The position numbers and the translations under genes are program-made. Shown here in pieces: positions 46,282 through 55,453 of a stretch of DNA of 64,000 nucleotides. The stretch lies in assembly GCF_001707825.1 (NCBI RefSeq), contig NZ_LYBM01000003.1, forward strand, positions 1-64,000, read 5' to 3'. Source of the stretch: Veronia pacifica. GTDB taxonomy: Bacteria > Pseudomonadota > Gammaproteobacteria > Enterobacterales > Vibrionaceae. Under the pieces are notes generated by a model. It searched no databases and had not been told where the DNA came from. It saw nothing but the letters and a program-made list of their open reading frames with translations. Within the stretch, counting starts at the first letter, position 1, and each line of letters starts with the position of its first letter.

Positions 46282-47663
46282 ATGGGGAAGTATAGGGTAG
46301 AAACCGACAGTATGGGACAAGTAGAAGTCCCTGAAAATGCACTGTATCAGGCTCAAACACAGCGAGCTGTTGATAATTTTGCCATCAGTGATCTCGTCAT
46401 GCCGCAAACATTTATTCATGCTCTAGTCAGTGTGAAGTCTGCAGCAGCCAGTGCGAATGCAAAGCTTGGGCTGTTAGATCAAAAAATAGCTGATGCCATA
46501 ACGTCGAGCTGTAAGACTATTTTGGAAGGCGCTCACCTAGACCAATTTCCTGTCGATGTTTTCCAGACAGGCTCCGGAACCAGCTCCAATATGAACGCTA
46601 ATGAAGTGATTGCGACATTAGCAAGTGAAAGGCTTGGAGAGTCTGTCAGTCCGAATGATCATGTAAACATGGGCCAGAGCAGTAATGATGTGATCCCGAC
46701 AACTATTCAGGTCAGCACATCTGTTGGCGTTCGACAATCCCTACTCCCAGCCGCACGCTATTTAAGTCAGAAACTCGAAGAAAAAGCAGAACAACTGTCT
46801 GAAGTGGTAAAGACTGGCCGCACGCATTTGATGGATGCTATGCCTGTAACCATGGCTCAAGAATTACTCGGTTGGAAAGCGCAGATAGACGCTGCCTGTA
46901 ACGGGGTCGAAGCGAGTCTTGCTCATGTAGAGGCGCTGGCTCAGGGTGGAACTGCGGTAGGTACAGGTATTAACGCACATAGCGATTTCTCTGACACTTC
47001 GCGAAAGAACTTTCTGACCTTACAGGTGTGGCATTTACTGCCAGCCACAACTTCTTTTATAACTTGTCCAGCCAGGATGCTATCGTCTCAGTCTCTGGTC
47101 AAATTAAAACACTAGCAGTCGCCTTGATGAAGATATCAAACGATTTGCGTTGGATGAACTCTGGGCCCCTCGCCGGGCTTGGTGAAATAGAGCTGGAAGC
47201 CCTGCAACCAGGTTCGTCTATCATGCCGGGTAAAGTTAACCCTGTTATCCCGGAAGCTGTGGCAATGGCATCCGCACAAGTTATTGGCAACGACACCACG
47301 ATAACCATCGCAGGTCAGTCAGGGAACTTCCAGTTAAATGTCATGCTACCAGTTATTGCTTTCAACATTCTCCAAAGCATATCGCTAATGAGCAATAGTG
47401 CTAAGCGCCTTGCGGATAAAGCAATTACAACTTTCTCCGTCAGGCAGGACAACCTTAATGTCGCATTAGCAAAAAACCCGATTCTTGTTACTGCATTGAA
47501 CCCGGTTATCGGATACCTGAAGGCAGCAGAAATTGCTAAGAAAGCCTATAAACAACAAAGACCAATCATTGACGTAGCTGAAGAAGAGACTGACTTACCT
47601 AGAGCTGAGCTTGAAGCACTGCTCGACCCAAACAAATTAACCAAAGGCGGCATTGCAAATTAA
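46282..47663 (+). pseudogene. fumC: Class II fumarate hydratase, frameshifted
   Basis: The iron-free fumarase (about 460 residues when the frame is restored), converting fumarate and malate. Frame one runs from ATG 46282 through SSNMNANEV, SSNDVIPTTIQ, GRTHLMDAMPV and GTAVGTGINAH, then goes wrong after SRKNFLTL. The next frame continues TGVAFTASHNFFYNLSS with the signature GSSIMPGKVNP and runs to 47663. One missing A near 47022 (CCTTACAGG instead of CCTTAACAGG) explains it. The organism probably needs this enzyme when iron is low, so a sequence error is possible. Confidence 0.85.
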
Positions 47664-47673
47664 TCTTATATTC

Positions 47674-47706
47674 AGTAGCTGCCCATTAGGCAGCTACTTT
47701 TTTTAT
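47674..47706. terminator. Terminator after fumC
   Basis: Stem AGTAGCTGCC with GGCAGCTACT around CATTA, followed by a long T-run. Confidence 0.9.
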
Positions 47707-47707
47707 T

Positions 47708-48181
47708 TTATTTGTGGTCCCAGAAACTATCCTCAGCCGATTGATCTTCAGAAAAAAGCCACACTTCAACTATCTTGTTGTTCTGAATTTTGAACAAATC
47801 ATGCCCGGTCATATCGACCTTAGTTCCCGATTTACTCCCAGTGAAGGTGACATGCACAGAGACAAGATCACCGTTTGCCATCGGCTGACCAGTCTGTTTA
47901 ACAACAAATGTGCCTTTAGTATCTTGCATCATTCCGCCGACCATCGCACCAATCTCACCGAATCCCTGTTTGGGTCCAGAGAACTTATTTTTTCCCGGCT
48001 GATGCCAGACAACATCCTTTGCAAAAAAGCTAGAGAACTTTTTCATATCACCAGATGCGAGCGTAGCGAAATAGTCATTTATTAATATAATATTCTTTTC
48101 ATTAGCAGAATGGTGCATTGCGCTGGCAGTTAGTGATACCAGTGTAATAAAAAATACAGATACAAGATTAATCGTTTTCAT
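47708..48181 (-). CDS. Exported SnoaL/NTF2-like protein
   Basis: A 157-residue protein with a signal peptide (INLVSVFFITLVSLTASA) and a mature cone-shaped alpha+beta fold: INDYFATLASGDMKKFSSFF, VVWHQPGKNKFSG, and VDMTGHDLFKIQNNKIVEVW are the SnoaL-like landmarks. Such proteins bind or modify small ligands; no substrate is suggested. It converges with fumC and shares its terminator region. Confidence 0.75.
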   Translation of the reverse strand: MKTINLVSVFFITLVSLTASAMHHSANEKNIILINDYFATLASGDMKKFSSFFAKDVVWHQPGKNKFSGPKQGFGEIGAMVGGMMQDTKGTFVVKQTGQPMANGDLVSVHVTFTGSKSGTKVDMTGHDLFKIQNNKIVEVWLFSEDQSAEDSFWDHK

Positions 48182-48550
48182 TACTCTATCCTTAGTTAGC
48201 TTTTATTTTTTAATCTTGTTCTCATGATAGTGATCCATCATTTAAAAGTAAGAGTCATTTTTAATAACTCACTATTTTGAAAATTATAATAATCATAATA
48301 TAATCATTTAAATCAATGATTTATTAAATTTATAACATAGTTAATTATTGTATTATGATTGATTTTCACAAAGATAACTTTTGAGAGGGGAATGAAGGGT
48401 TATATTCTAAAAGACTGACAAGAATCGAGAGGCAAGGATATTATTCATATAAGAAATTAAAAATCACTAAGAACATCACAATGTGCTTATCACATTATTT
48501 TTTTATCATTTTAAACACCAAATAAAGTATGAACTCCGTAACTCGAATAT
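48182..48550. other. AT-rich intergenic region
   Basis: Very AT-rich bases with runs such as TATTATGATTG; no gene, hairpin terminator or RNA is visible. It marks the left edge of an AT-rich accessory stretch. Confidence 0.4.
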
Positions 48551-50179
48551 CTAGTCTTCTTTAGCTTTGATAAGTTTCCTACGTAGTATTTTTCCAAATG
48601 AGGAGCGTGGCAGTTTATCCGTGATCGTAATTTTATCTGGTATTGCTGATTCTGAGAGCATGTCCTTACAATATTCATATAAAGCGTTTTTACCAGGAAA
48701 AATAGGCTTAGTTATCACAAATGCATGAATTATATTACCTTTGTGTCCTCCTTTTTCTCCAACGACAGCAGCTTCAGCAATACCCTCGTAACTCATGAGA
48801 ACATCTTCAATATCGCGTGGATAAACCATGACATCATTGACCCATATTGACTCGTCTTTACGGGTTAACAACTTCAGGTGACCATTTGGGCGCCTTAGTC
48901 CAAGATCACCCGTCAAATAGTGGCCAGACTCGGTAAAAATACCTTGATTTACAAGCTCACCGTCAGGTGCGCTCTCCCAAAAACCCTTCATAAGTTGAGG
49001 TCCTTTGATCACTATCTGCCCCACTTCTCCATCTTTAACAGGCTTTTCGTTTTCATCCCAGACTTCAACCATGGTATTGATAAGAGCGGTACCGACAGTC
49101 TCCAGCTGTTCATTGCCAGCATAATTCAAACACACAAGCATTGCAGCCTCAGTTAATCCGTAGCCTTCAGTGATCCGTACACCAGTTTGCAAACGCCACA
49201 TCTCGGCAACAGCTACTGAAAGCGGAAAACCACCACAAAAGCATGAATTGAGCTGGCTAAAATCAATATTACGAAACTCAGGATGCTCAACAAGCGCTTT
49301 AAAGACTGAACTCAACCCAACAAAGCAAGTGATCTTATGTGGCTTTATAGTATTAATGAATAGGTCAACATCCGATGCGTCTGGTATTAAGATGCTGGCA
49401 TTACCGCAGCTGAAGGTCAGAGCGAAATTAACAACAAATGCTGATATGTGATGAAAGGGTATGGGGCAGACAACTGTCTCGCAATTTTTACCAAGTACAT
49501 GGCCCACACGCTCCATGATCTGAAGTGTATTAGACATGATATTCCGATGCGTCAGACAAGCTCCTCTCATCTTTCCTGACACACCATCGGTGTACTGAAG
49601 GAGGCAGACATCATCAAGCCTGGATTGCCGAGGGAAAAGTGCTAATTCCTTGCCTGTAGCCATCGCCCTCTGATACGACGTGACTTCTGATCTTCCTTCA
49701 TCAATCAGAACAGGTGATGAGGAATCGAATTCCACCGCGATGATCGCACTGAGCGATGTTGACTCTATATGAGTAACAAGCTCATCAACATTTGACGATG
49801 ATACGACCGCTAGTTTGGCACCGGAATCTATCAACGGCTCAAGTAGGTTTTCTTTTCCAGCAGCATTACCGACATTGACCAACACCATACCCGCTCTGAG
49901 GCATGCATAATTTACAATTGCATATTCCAATGAGTTGGGCAGTTGGACAACAACTCTATCACCGGGGTTTAACGCACTGTGCTCTTGGATCCAAGCGGCC
50001 ATGGCCTGACTTCTGACATCGACTTCACGAAAGCTGACCTCTTCATCCAGTGTGTAGTACGCGATTGAGTCCGCGTATTTTTTCATACTGTACTCAAAGA
50101 GATCGGCGAGGTTATTGTACCTTCCGCTCAGTTCAAAAATATCACTATTCGTCTCATAAGCTCGCATCGTTATTTCCAT
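48551..50179 (-). CDS. Acyl-CoA synthetase-like AMP-forming enzyme
   Basis: A 542-residue protein of the ANL adenylating superfamily. The tail-end blocks ITEGYGLTEAAMLVCLN, YLTGDLGLRRPNGHLKLL and SSFGKILRRKLIK (with the catalytic Lys) are those of fatty acid CoA ligases (FadD type). The phosphate-binding loop is degenerate: YTDGVSGKMRG at about residues 196-206, where YTSGTTGxPKG is usual. It lies 31 bases after the AraC gene, on the same strand. ATG 50179 follows AGGTGG; ATG 50167 is also possible. The acyl substrate is unknown. Confidence 0.8.
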   Translation of the reverse strand: MEITMRAYETNSDIFELSGRYNNLADLFEYSMKKYADSIAYYTLDEEVSFREVDVRSQAMAAWIQEHSALNPGDRVVVQLPNSLEYAIVNYACLRAGMVLVNVGNAAGKENLLEPLIDSGAKLAVVSSSNVDELVTHIESTSLSAIIAVEFDSSSPVLIDEGRSEVTSYQRAMATGKELALFPRQSRLDDVCLLQYTDGVSGKMRGACLTHRNIMSNTLQIMERVGHVLGKNCETVVCPIPFHHISAFVVNFALTFSCGNASILIPDASDVDLFINTIKPHKITCFVGLSSVFKALVEHPEFRNIDFSQLNSCFCGGFPLSVAVAEMWRLQTGVRITEGYGLTEAAMLVCLNYAGNEQLETVGTALINTMVEVWDENEKPVKDGEVGQIVIKGPQLMKGFWESAPDGELVNQGIFTESGHYLTGDLGLRRPNGHLKLLTRKDESIWVNDVMVYPRDIEDVLMSYEGIAEAAVVGEKGGHKGNIIHAFVITKPIFPGKNALYEYCKDMLSESAIPDKITITDKLPRSSFGKILRRKLIKAKED

Positions 50180-50210
50180 CCTACAGCCACCTATTCGCAA
50201 CTAGAACAGG

Positions 50211-51257
50211 TCACACTTCCGTTTGAATATATATTTTCCTGTAATTACCCGGGGCCTTTCCTGTCCAGCGCTTAAACGCCCGATTAAAGTTACCAACGTT
50301 AGAGAATCCTAACAGATAGCTAATCTCACAACAGCTTAGGTGAGCCTGTTTGATGTAACTGACTGCAAGTGAGTGGCGGGTATCCTCAAGTATCTCTTTA
50401 TAGTTTGTACCTTGCTCAAACAACTTTCGTTGCATGTTTCTTATACTCATGCCGAGATTCTTTGCTATCTCCTGTTGAGATGGCGCACCAAAAGCTAACG
50501 ATTTGTAGATTTCTTGTTTTATCAAATAAGTAAGGTCATGGCGCTCAACCCGTCTGAGAAAATCATCAAGCACGCTTTTGTGCGCATGGTTTATCACAGG
50601 GTTAGATACGGCAAGTGACTCGTAGAGATATGATTTTTTGAAAAAAATTCGCGTATCAGAGTGGCCAAATTCAATTGGACAATCAAAAAATGTTTCTAAG
50701 TACGTTGAATCATCGAGCCCTGAAGATGCACAAAAACCCATCTCCACTTTGGTAATATCAAATTTTTCGTGGATAAGGCTTCTCGTAAACTCAATGATCA
50801 CTGCCAAGAATGATTCGACTACTTCCTGTGTCATCACACTACGCTGCGTCATACTGTACTTTTCTACTTTTAATTCTAAGCTGACAAAAGATCCATGATC
50901 TGTCATTTCAAAACGACATCCGTCTGTCAAGATTTTCTGGTAGGTAATAATGAGTTTAAACGCATCATCCAGATTACTGGATGTCATCATTGAGTATCCG
51001 AGGGCATGAAACATTCCTGGGTGAAAATATTTGCCAACTCTGGTGGAGAAATCTCGCGTTGGAATCTCTTTGTTGCAGTATTCTATTAATCTAGAGAACG
51101 ATTCAATATCGATCCTTCTGTCTGGGTCTTTAACCCATGAAGGATTTATCCCCGCCTTATCAAACAAAAGCCCAGCATCTAAACCGCTCGCATTAATAGC
51201 ACGGGTGAGCGTTATTATCCAGCCGCTGATCGTTGTGAAATTCTCTGTCATAGCCAT
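50211..51257 (-). CDS. AraC family regulator (OruR-like)
   Basis: A 348-residue regulator with an N-terminal arabinose-binding-type domain of the OruR group and a C-terminal AraC helix-turn-helix pair at about residues 250-345 (EIAKNLGMSIRNMQRKLFE and CCEISYLLGFSNVGNFNRAF). It is directly upstream of the acyl-CoA synthetase-like gene, so it probably controls that gene with a fatty or organic acid as effector. No good ribosome site precedes ATG 51257; the ATG at 51251 is in frame. Confidence 0.88.
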   Translation of the reverse strand: MAMTENFTTISGWIITLTRAINASGLDAGLLFDKAGINPSWVKDPDRRIDIESFSRLIEYCNKEIPTRDFSTRVGKYFHPGMFHALGYSMMTSSNLDDAFKLIITYQKILTDGCRFEMTDHGSFVSLELKVEKYSMTQRSVMTQEVVESFLAVIIEFTRSLIHEKFDITKVEMGFCASSGLDDSTYLETFFDCPIEFGHSDTRIFFKKSYLYESLAVSNPVINHAHKSVLDDFLRRVERHDLTYLIKQEIYKSLAFGAPSQQEIAKNLGMSIRNMQRKLFEQGTNYKEILEDTRHSLAVSYIKQAHLSCCEISYLLGFSNVGNFNRAFKRWTGKAPGNYRKIYIQTEV

Positions 51258-51919
51258 AGTTTTTAAATACTGTTCTACAGTTAATTAAATTTATTTTTTA
51301 ATTAATAACCCAGCGTAAATTTGATATCTGCATAGAGTAAAGCTGCTTAATGTTCACAATTTTATATCAGTGGTAACCCTATTATGAGTGACACCTGACG
51401 AACATATAAAATTGTGTGACTATGAAGATATTAACAATTAAATGTAACTTAAAAAATTAACTTTGGATACAATAAGGGATTTCTAAATTAAAAAAAACTC
51501 AGTAATGAGATAAAATATAATTTTTCAAATAATAGTGAAACATGTGTTCCTTATATGAGTCATTTAACTAATAAAATGCGTAATTTCAGATAAAATTTTT
51601 ATTGCATTAATGTGCTGCTAACTAACTTGAGTTTTTGCATTGCTTTAACAGACGACATTGATTGTTGCTAATTTTATTATGCATTTTATGTCATAAATTA
51701 GCATTACATAATTTAAATAAATTCTGGAGAGGGAGAAAATTGTAGACGATCATATGCTGTTTGTTTCATTTTATTTATTGATAAGCAAAATTTATAGAGT
51801 TATTAGAGTATTTATCACATTTTTTTGGAACTTGAGCCATATTACAGGCACATAACCTATGTCATCGGTCATGACGATGTGTTGAAAGATCAAAACATCA
51901 GTCATGTTAGGGGATATTA
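51258..51919. other. AT-rich intergenic region upstream of the AraC gene
   Basis: About 660 bases, mostly A and T, with an inverted repeat of TTAATTAA arms around 51281-51305 next to the AraC start. No gene, RNA or other element is visible. The promoter of the 51920 gene is at its right end. Confidence 0.45.
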
Positions 51920-52219
51920 ATGACAGATTTAAAACTCTTTATGGATACCTACGATCGATTTGACAGTAGGATCCCAACATTTACTTCTACACGAGACCTC
52001 GAGGTTTTCCGTTTGAAGTATGTTGAAATATGTGAGCAGGAGGGCGTAATCAACCTTGTTACACATGCTGGTGCGAAAGACGGCATTGCCTTTTACTTAA
52101 ATATGGCTGCCGACATTGGCTCTGTGAAAAGAGTGAATCAGCGAGCACGTTTACCATATACAGAAACGGTTGAGGTGGATGAATCAGCCAAAGATACCCT
52201 TTTTGCGGGTTGTTTTTAG
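51920..52219 (+). CDS. Hypothetical protein
   Basis: A 99-residue cytoplasmic protein, MTDLKLFMDTYDRFDSRIP then a helical middle and an acidic end. AGGGGA precedes the ATG at the proper spacing. I do not know the family, and nothing in its surroundings indicates a role. A strong terminator follows. Confidence 0.6.
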   Translation: MTDLKLFMDTYDRFDSRIPTFTSTRDLEVFRLKYVEICEQEGVINLVTHAGAKDGIAFYLNMAADIGSVKRVNQRARLPYTETVEVDESAKDTLFAGCF

Positions 52220-52295
52220 CTTTCTTAAAATTCACCTCAACAACAGAGCAACACAAGTCACTCTGCCTTTATACAGATGTAACTTGTTTTTCACA

Positions 52296-52330
52296 CGCCT
52301 TCCCTCAAAACTGTCGGAAGGCGCTTTTTT
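52296..52330 (+). terminator. Terminator after the 51920 gene
   Basis: Stem CGCCTTCC with GGAAGGCG around a 12-base loop, followed by a T-run. Confidence 0.8.
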
Positions 52331-52679
52331 AATGGGCACTTGGTAAGTCAAAACGATCAATAAAGTAGTTCAATATGTAACTCGTCCTGTCGATGTGAAC
52401 AATTCCCATTTCGGATTTTAATGAATACTTCCCTGACCATTGATCATCTCCATCAGGAAATATCAAATGTGGACAACTTTGGTTATCTGAACCAACGAAG
52501 TCTGCCAAATTCGCACGCGGTTTGTCGAAATCAACATATCTGACCTCAATTGCGTGTCGAATCTCTGGGAACATTGCCATTAAGCCCTCTACTTTGAGGC
52601 AAAATGGGCAAAAGAACTTACCTTTTCCTTGTTCTTCATCCGTAAAGTCCCTTTTTAATAAAAATAAAATTGTATTCAT
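52329..52679 (-). CDS. DUF3088 family thioredoxin-like protein
   Basis: A 116-residue protein. MNTILFLLKRDFTDEEQG, the CPFC motif, VEGLMAMFPEI, VRYVDFDKPRANLADFVG and the NQSCPHLIF block match DUF3088, a family with a thioredoxin-like start and CxxC. Function unknown. It is followed on the same strand after a 155-base AT-rich gap by the FAD oxidoreductase gene at 52835 (upstream in transcription). Confidence 0.75.
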   Translation of the reverse strand: MNTILFLLKRDFTDEEQGKGKFFCPFCLKVEGLMAMFPEIRHAIEVRYVDFDKPRANLADFVGSDNQSCPHLIFPDGDDQWSGKYSLKSEMGIVHIDRTSYILNYFIDRFDLPSAH

Positions 52680-52834
52680 TCACTAATCCTTATTCTGTGT
52701 AATAAAAATCCGTTATCAATATCAGAATAATATAATAAATAATAAAGTTAAACATAAAACAATAATGCATTTAAATGCATACATAATATATTAATACTAT
52801 AAATTATTCTTATAATCTCATATGAAAAATAAAG

Positions 52835-53758
52835 TTAACACTTTAGAAAAAGGTCAAGTTCCTTATTTTTTATTCCAATAATTACACTCTTTGTATAGAT
52901 TTTTTTCTTTTCTTTTAATTTGTTACTGTCAGAAAAACACAAGGTCAATGGATATTGACCATATTCAATATTTCGTTCTAACGAGTGAAATACAGTACTT
53001 TCAATTATTTTTTCACGGCCAATCTCCTGAATCAAAGTCCGAGACAAGGTTGATAGGCCATCAACTAAGGTTGCAATTGGATATTCGCTTGGAAACTCCT
53101 GAAGTAGTTGATAAGCAACACCTGCGCTGACAGAAGCGATAAATGCACTGTTAAACCCCGATGCATGACACAAGAGCGTTATTGATTCATCGCTATATCC
53201 AATATCGCTCAGTAACTCCCACAAACTCCAGCCTTCAATCGCTCGCCCTTTCCACTCACATTTTTCATTAAATTTCTGCCAGAAATCATCACCTGAGGTC
53301 ATAGAGTAAGCGCCAAAACCCGGATTTTTCTGAATAATTTGACTAAACAGTTGACTAATCATCGCCTGCGGAGTCAAAGATCTCTCTTGAGGTCTAAGAT
53401 AGAAGCTCTCAGACCATATCTTGCAACCGGGATGAATATTTGCCCACTGTCTGCTCTTTTCGTACACGTTCGATTTTTCTATTTTGGCTGATAGGCATGG
53501 CTGCCCTGTTGTCAGCCGACCAAATTGCCTTATGATCCTATCGACATTTAAATCAACAGTTTCAGAATTCTGGAACACATCAACATCAGTTAGCTCTTCG
53601 TCGCGATTGACTGCTACGACCGCAACCGATAACTCCGGATTACTTTTTAATAATCGCCATGCACTGTAAAGCCCAGATAAACCAGCTCCAATAACCAGTG
53701 CATCGACGGTTCTGTGCAGCGATTCCATTTCTGGATATGCAACCATCAAGTTTGACAT
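52835..53758 (-). CDS. FAD-dependent amine oxidoreductase-like protein, C-terminally short
   Basis: A 307-residue protein that begins MSNLMVAYPEMESLHRTV and carries the dinucleotide motif VIGAGLSGLYSAWRL. It resembles flavin amine oxidases for the first half, but stops at SVIIGIKNKELDLFLKC, where such enzymes continue for 120-180 residues to the second FAD block. No continuation exists in other frames before DUF3088. It may be a degraded gene or a shorter variant. ATG 53758 has AAGGG upstream; the frame is open to 53803. Confidence 0.6.
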   Translation of the reverse strand: MSNLMVAYPEMESLHRTVDALVIGAGLSGLYSAWRLLKSNPELSVAVVAVNRDEELTDVDVFQNSETVDLNVDRIIRQFGRLTTGQPCLSAKIEKSNVYEKSRQWANIHPGCKIWSESFYLRPQERSLTPQAMISQLFSQIIQKNPGFGAYSMTSGDDFWQKFNEKCEWKGRAIEGWSLWELLSDIGYSDESITLLCHASGFNSAFIASVSAGVAYQLLQEFPSEYPIATLVDGLSTLSRTLIQEIGREKIIESTVFHSLERNIEYGQYPLTLCFSDSNKLKEKKKIYTKSVIIGIKNKELDLFLKC

Positions 53759-54043
53759 AGCGTTAACCCTTCTGACGTCTAACCATTCCTTACCGCGAAA
53801 CAACCTGGAATTTGTTTTGAGTAAAAAGTTTTATTGAGACTTTTAATGTAGAATAAATTGGACAATGCTCAAGTTTTAAGACATCAAAATTTTGCACTTT
53901 CATTTAACACTCTGTTTTTCAGCATAATTTTAAACAGAAAAATCCGAAGGAAAATATTGAAGGCGATGGCCACTCACTTGAAGGAAACCGTTATTTAGAG
54001 ATATAACTACACCGCACTCCTCCAAATTACAGCAGGAACAAAA

Positions 54044-55153
54044 ATGAAGTTAGAACAATTGGATACACCAGCACTTTTTGTCGATCTCGATGTTTTGGAA
54101 TCAAACCTTGAAGCCATGCAACAACGGATCAATAAGCTAGGTGTGAAATTGAGACCGCATACGAAGGCGCATAAAATTCCTGCTCTTGCTCAAATGCAAA
54201 TTGACCGCGGTGCATCGGGCATCTGCGTTGCCAAATTAGGTGAAGCAGAAGTCATGGCAGCGGGAAGAATAAAGGATATTTTAATTACCACGCCGATAGC
54301 TGGTGAGACCAAATATCAGAAACTTATTGATCTCAAATTGCGTCACCCCAAAATCACTTTGATTCAAGTGATAGACAGCAAAGAACATGTTCTTGCTATT
54401 GGCAATATGGCTAAAAACGCCGGGGTGACGATACCACTCATCATTGAAGTTGAGAGTGGTCAGCAACGATGTGGCCTCGATGCTGATGAAGGTTTGATCG
54501 CGCTTATCAAACTGATTAATTCAACGGCGGGTGTCAGCTATGAGGGTATTCAGGCATACAGTGGACATCTACAACATACAAAAGGTTACGAACAAAGAAA
54601 CAAGGTTGCTCGCGCTGCTGTAAAAGATGTTTTTGAATTTATAGAAAATGAGTTAACTGAGGATGACCTCAGACCAAGCATTATTAGTGGTGGCGGAACC
54701 GGAACTTTTGAGGCTTATCAAGGGTTAAGCTATACCGAGATCCAAGCTGGTTCCTATATTTTCATGGACAATGCATACCAAAAAATTGGCGACGAGCATC
54801 AAAATGACATCAATCAACAGTTCGGTATCGCCCTCAAAGTATTAACAAGTGTCATTAGCCACCCCAAACCAAACCGCGCAGTGGTCGACGCCGGAACAAA
54901 GTGTTTATCAATTGATATGGGCGTGGCTGAAGTCGAATCCCACCCAGACATTATGTATCAGAGTGGTGGTGATGAGCACGGGATCCTTCACTTGCCATCG
55001 ACTCATTGTCCAGAACTAAAACTTGGTCAGAAACTGATTATGCACCCCAGCCATTGTGACACCACACTACACAACTTCAATCAGCTTGTCGGAGTAAGAA
55101 ACGGTGAAGTAGTGACAACGTGGCAGATAGAAGGGAGAGGCAGAAGCGATTAA
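54044..55153 (+). CDS. D-threonine aldolase-like PLP enzyme (DSD1 family)
   Basis: A 369-residue alanine-racemase-fold enzyme. LDTPALFVDLDVLESNLEAM, the PLP Lys in HTKAHK (Lys 41), GICVAKLGEAEVMAAG and the metal-site PSHCDTT are as in D-threonine aldolases and D-3-hydroxyaspartate dehydratases. It would cleave or dehydrate a beta-hydroxy D-amino acid. The 8-oxoguanine deaminase gene follows 300 bases later, same strand. GGAAC upstream is a weak ribosome site. Confidence 0.85.
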   Translation: MKLEQLDTPALFVDLDVLESNLEAMQQRINKLGVKLRPHTKAHKIPALAQMQIDRGASGICVAKLGEAEVMAAGRIKDILITTPIAGETKYQKLIDLKLRHPKITLIQVIDSKEHVLAIGNMAKNAGVTIPLIIEVESGQQRCGLDADEGLIALIKLINSTAGVSYEGIQAYSGHLQHTKGYEQRNKVARAAVKDVFEFIENELTEDDLRPSIISGGGTGTFEAYQGLSYTEIQAGSYIFMDNAYQKIGDEHQNDINQQFGIALKVLTSVISHPKPNRAVVDAGTKCLSIDMGVAEVESHPDIMYQSGGDEHGILHLPSTHCPELKLGQKLIMHPSHCDTTLHNFNQLVGVRNGEVVTTWQIEGRGRSD

Positions 55154-55453
55154 CACTTCTTTCCTTCTCGAAATGAGTCGGTAGTGAACTGGTGAAATGA
55201 AAAGTTTATCAGTCCCACAATTGAAACTTGCTAACCGAACAGACTGTATACAATTAGATGGAATGGAAAAAGCATCTTATCAGTAACATACTGCAATTGC
55301 TGGCATAGTGAGATGCTTATTCGTATACATTGCTGATTGAGAATCAACTTAAGGCCGACGTTGATGTGCCAGATGTAAACGTTGCGCTGTTGCTCTTTTA
55401 GGTATTCGCCATTAATTACGCTTGGGATAGATTTTAACACCCTCAAGGAGAGA

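Noticed and set aside
48182-53840. Genomic island with integrase or attachment sites
   Set aside because: AT-rich gaps are present, but there is no integrase, transposase, tRNA or flanking direct repeat.
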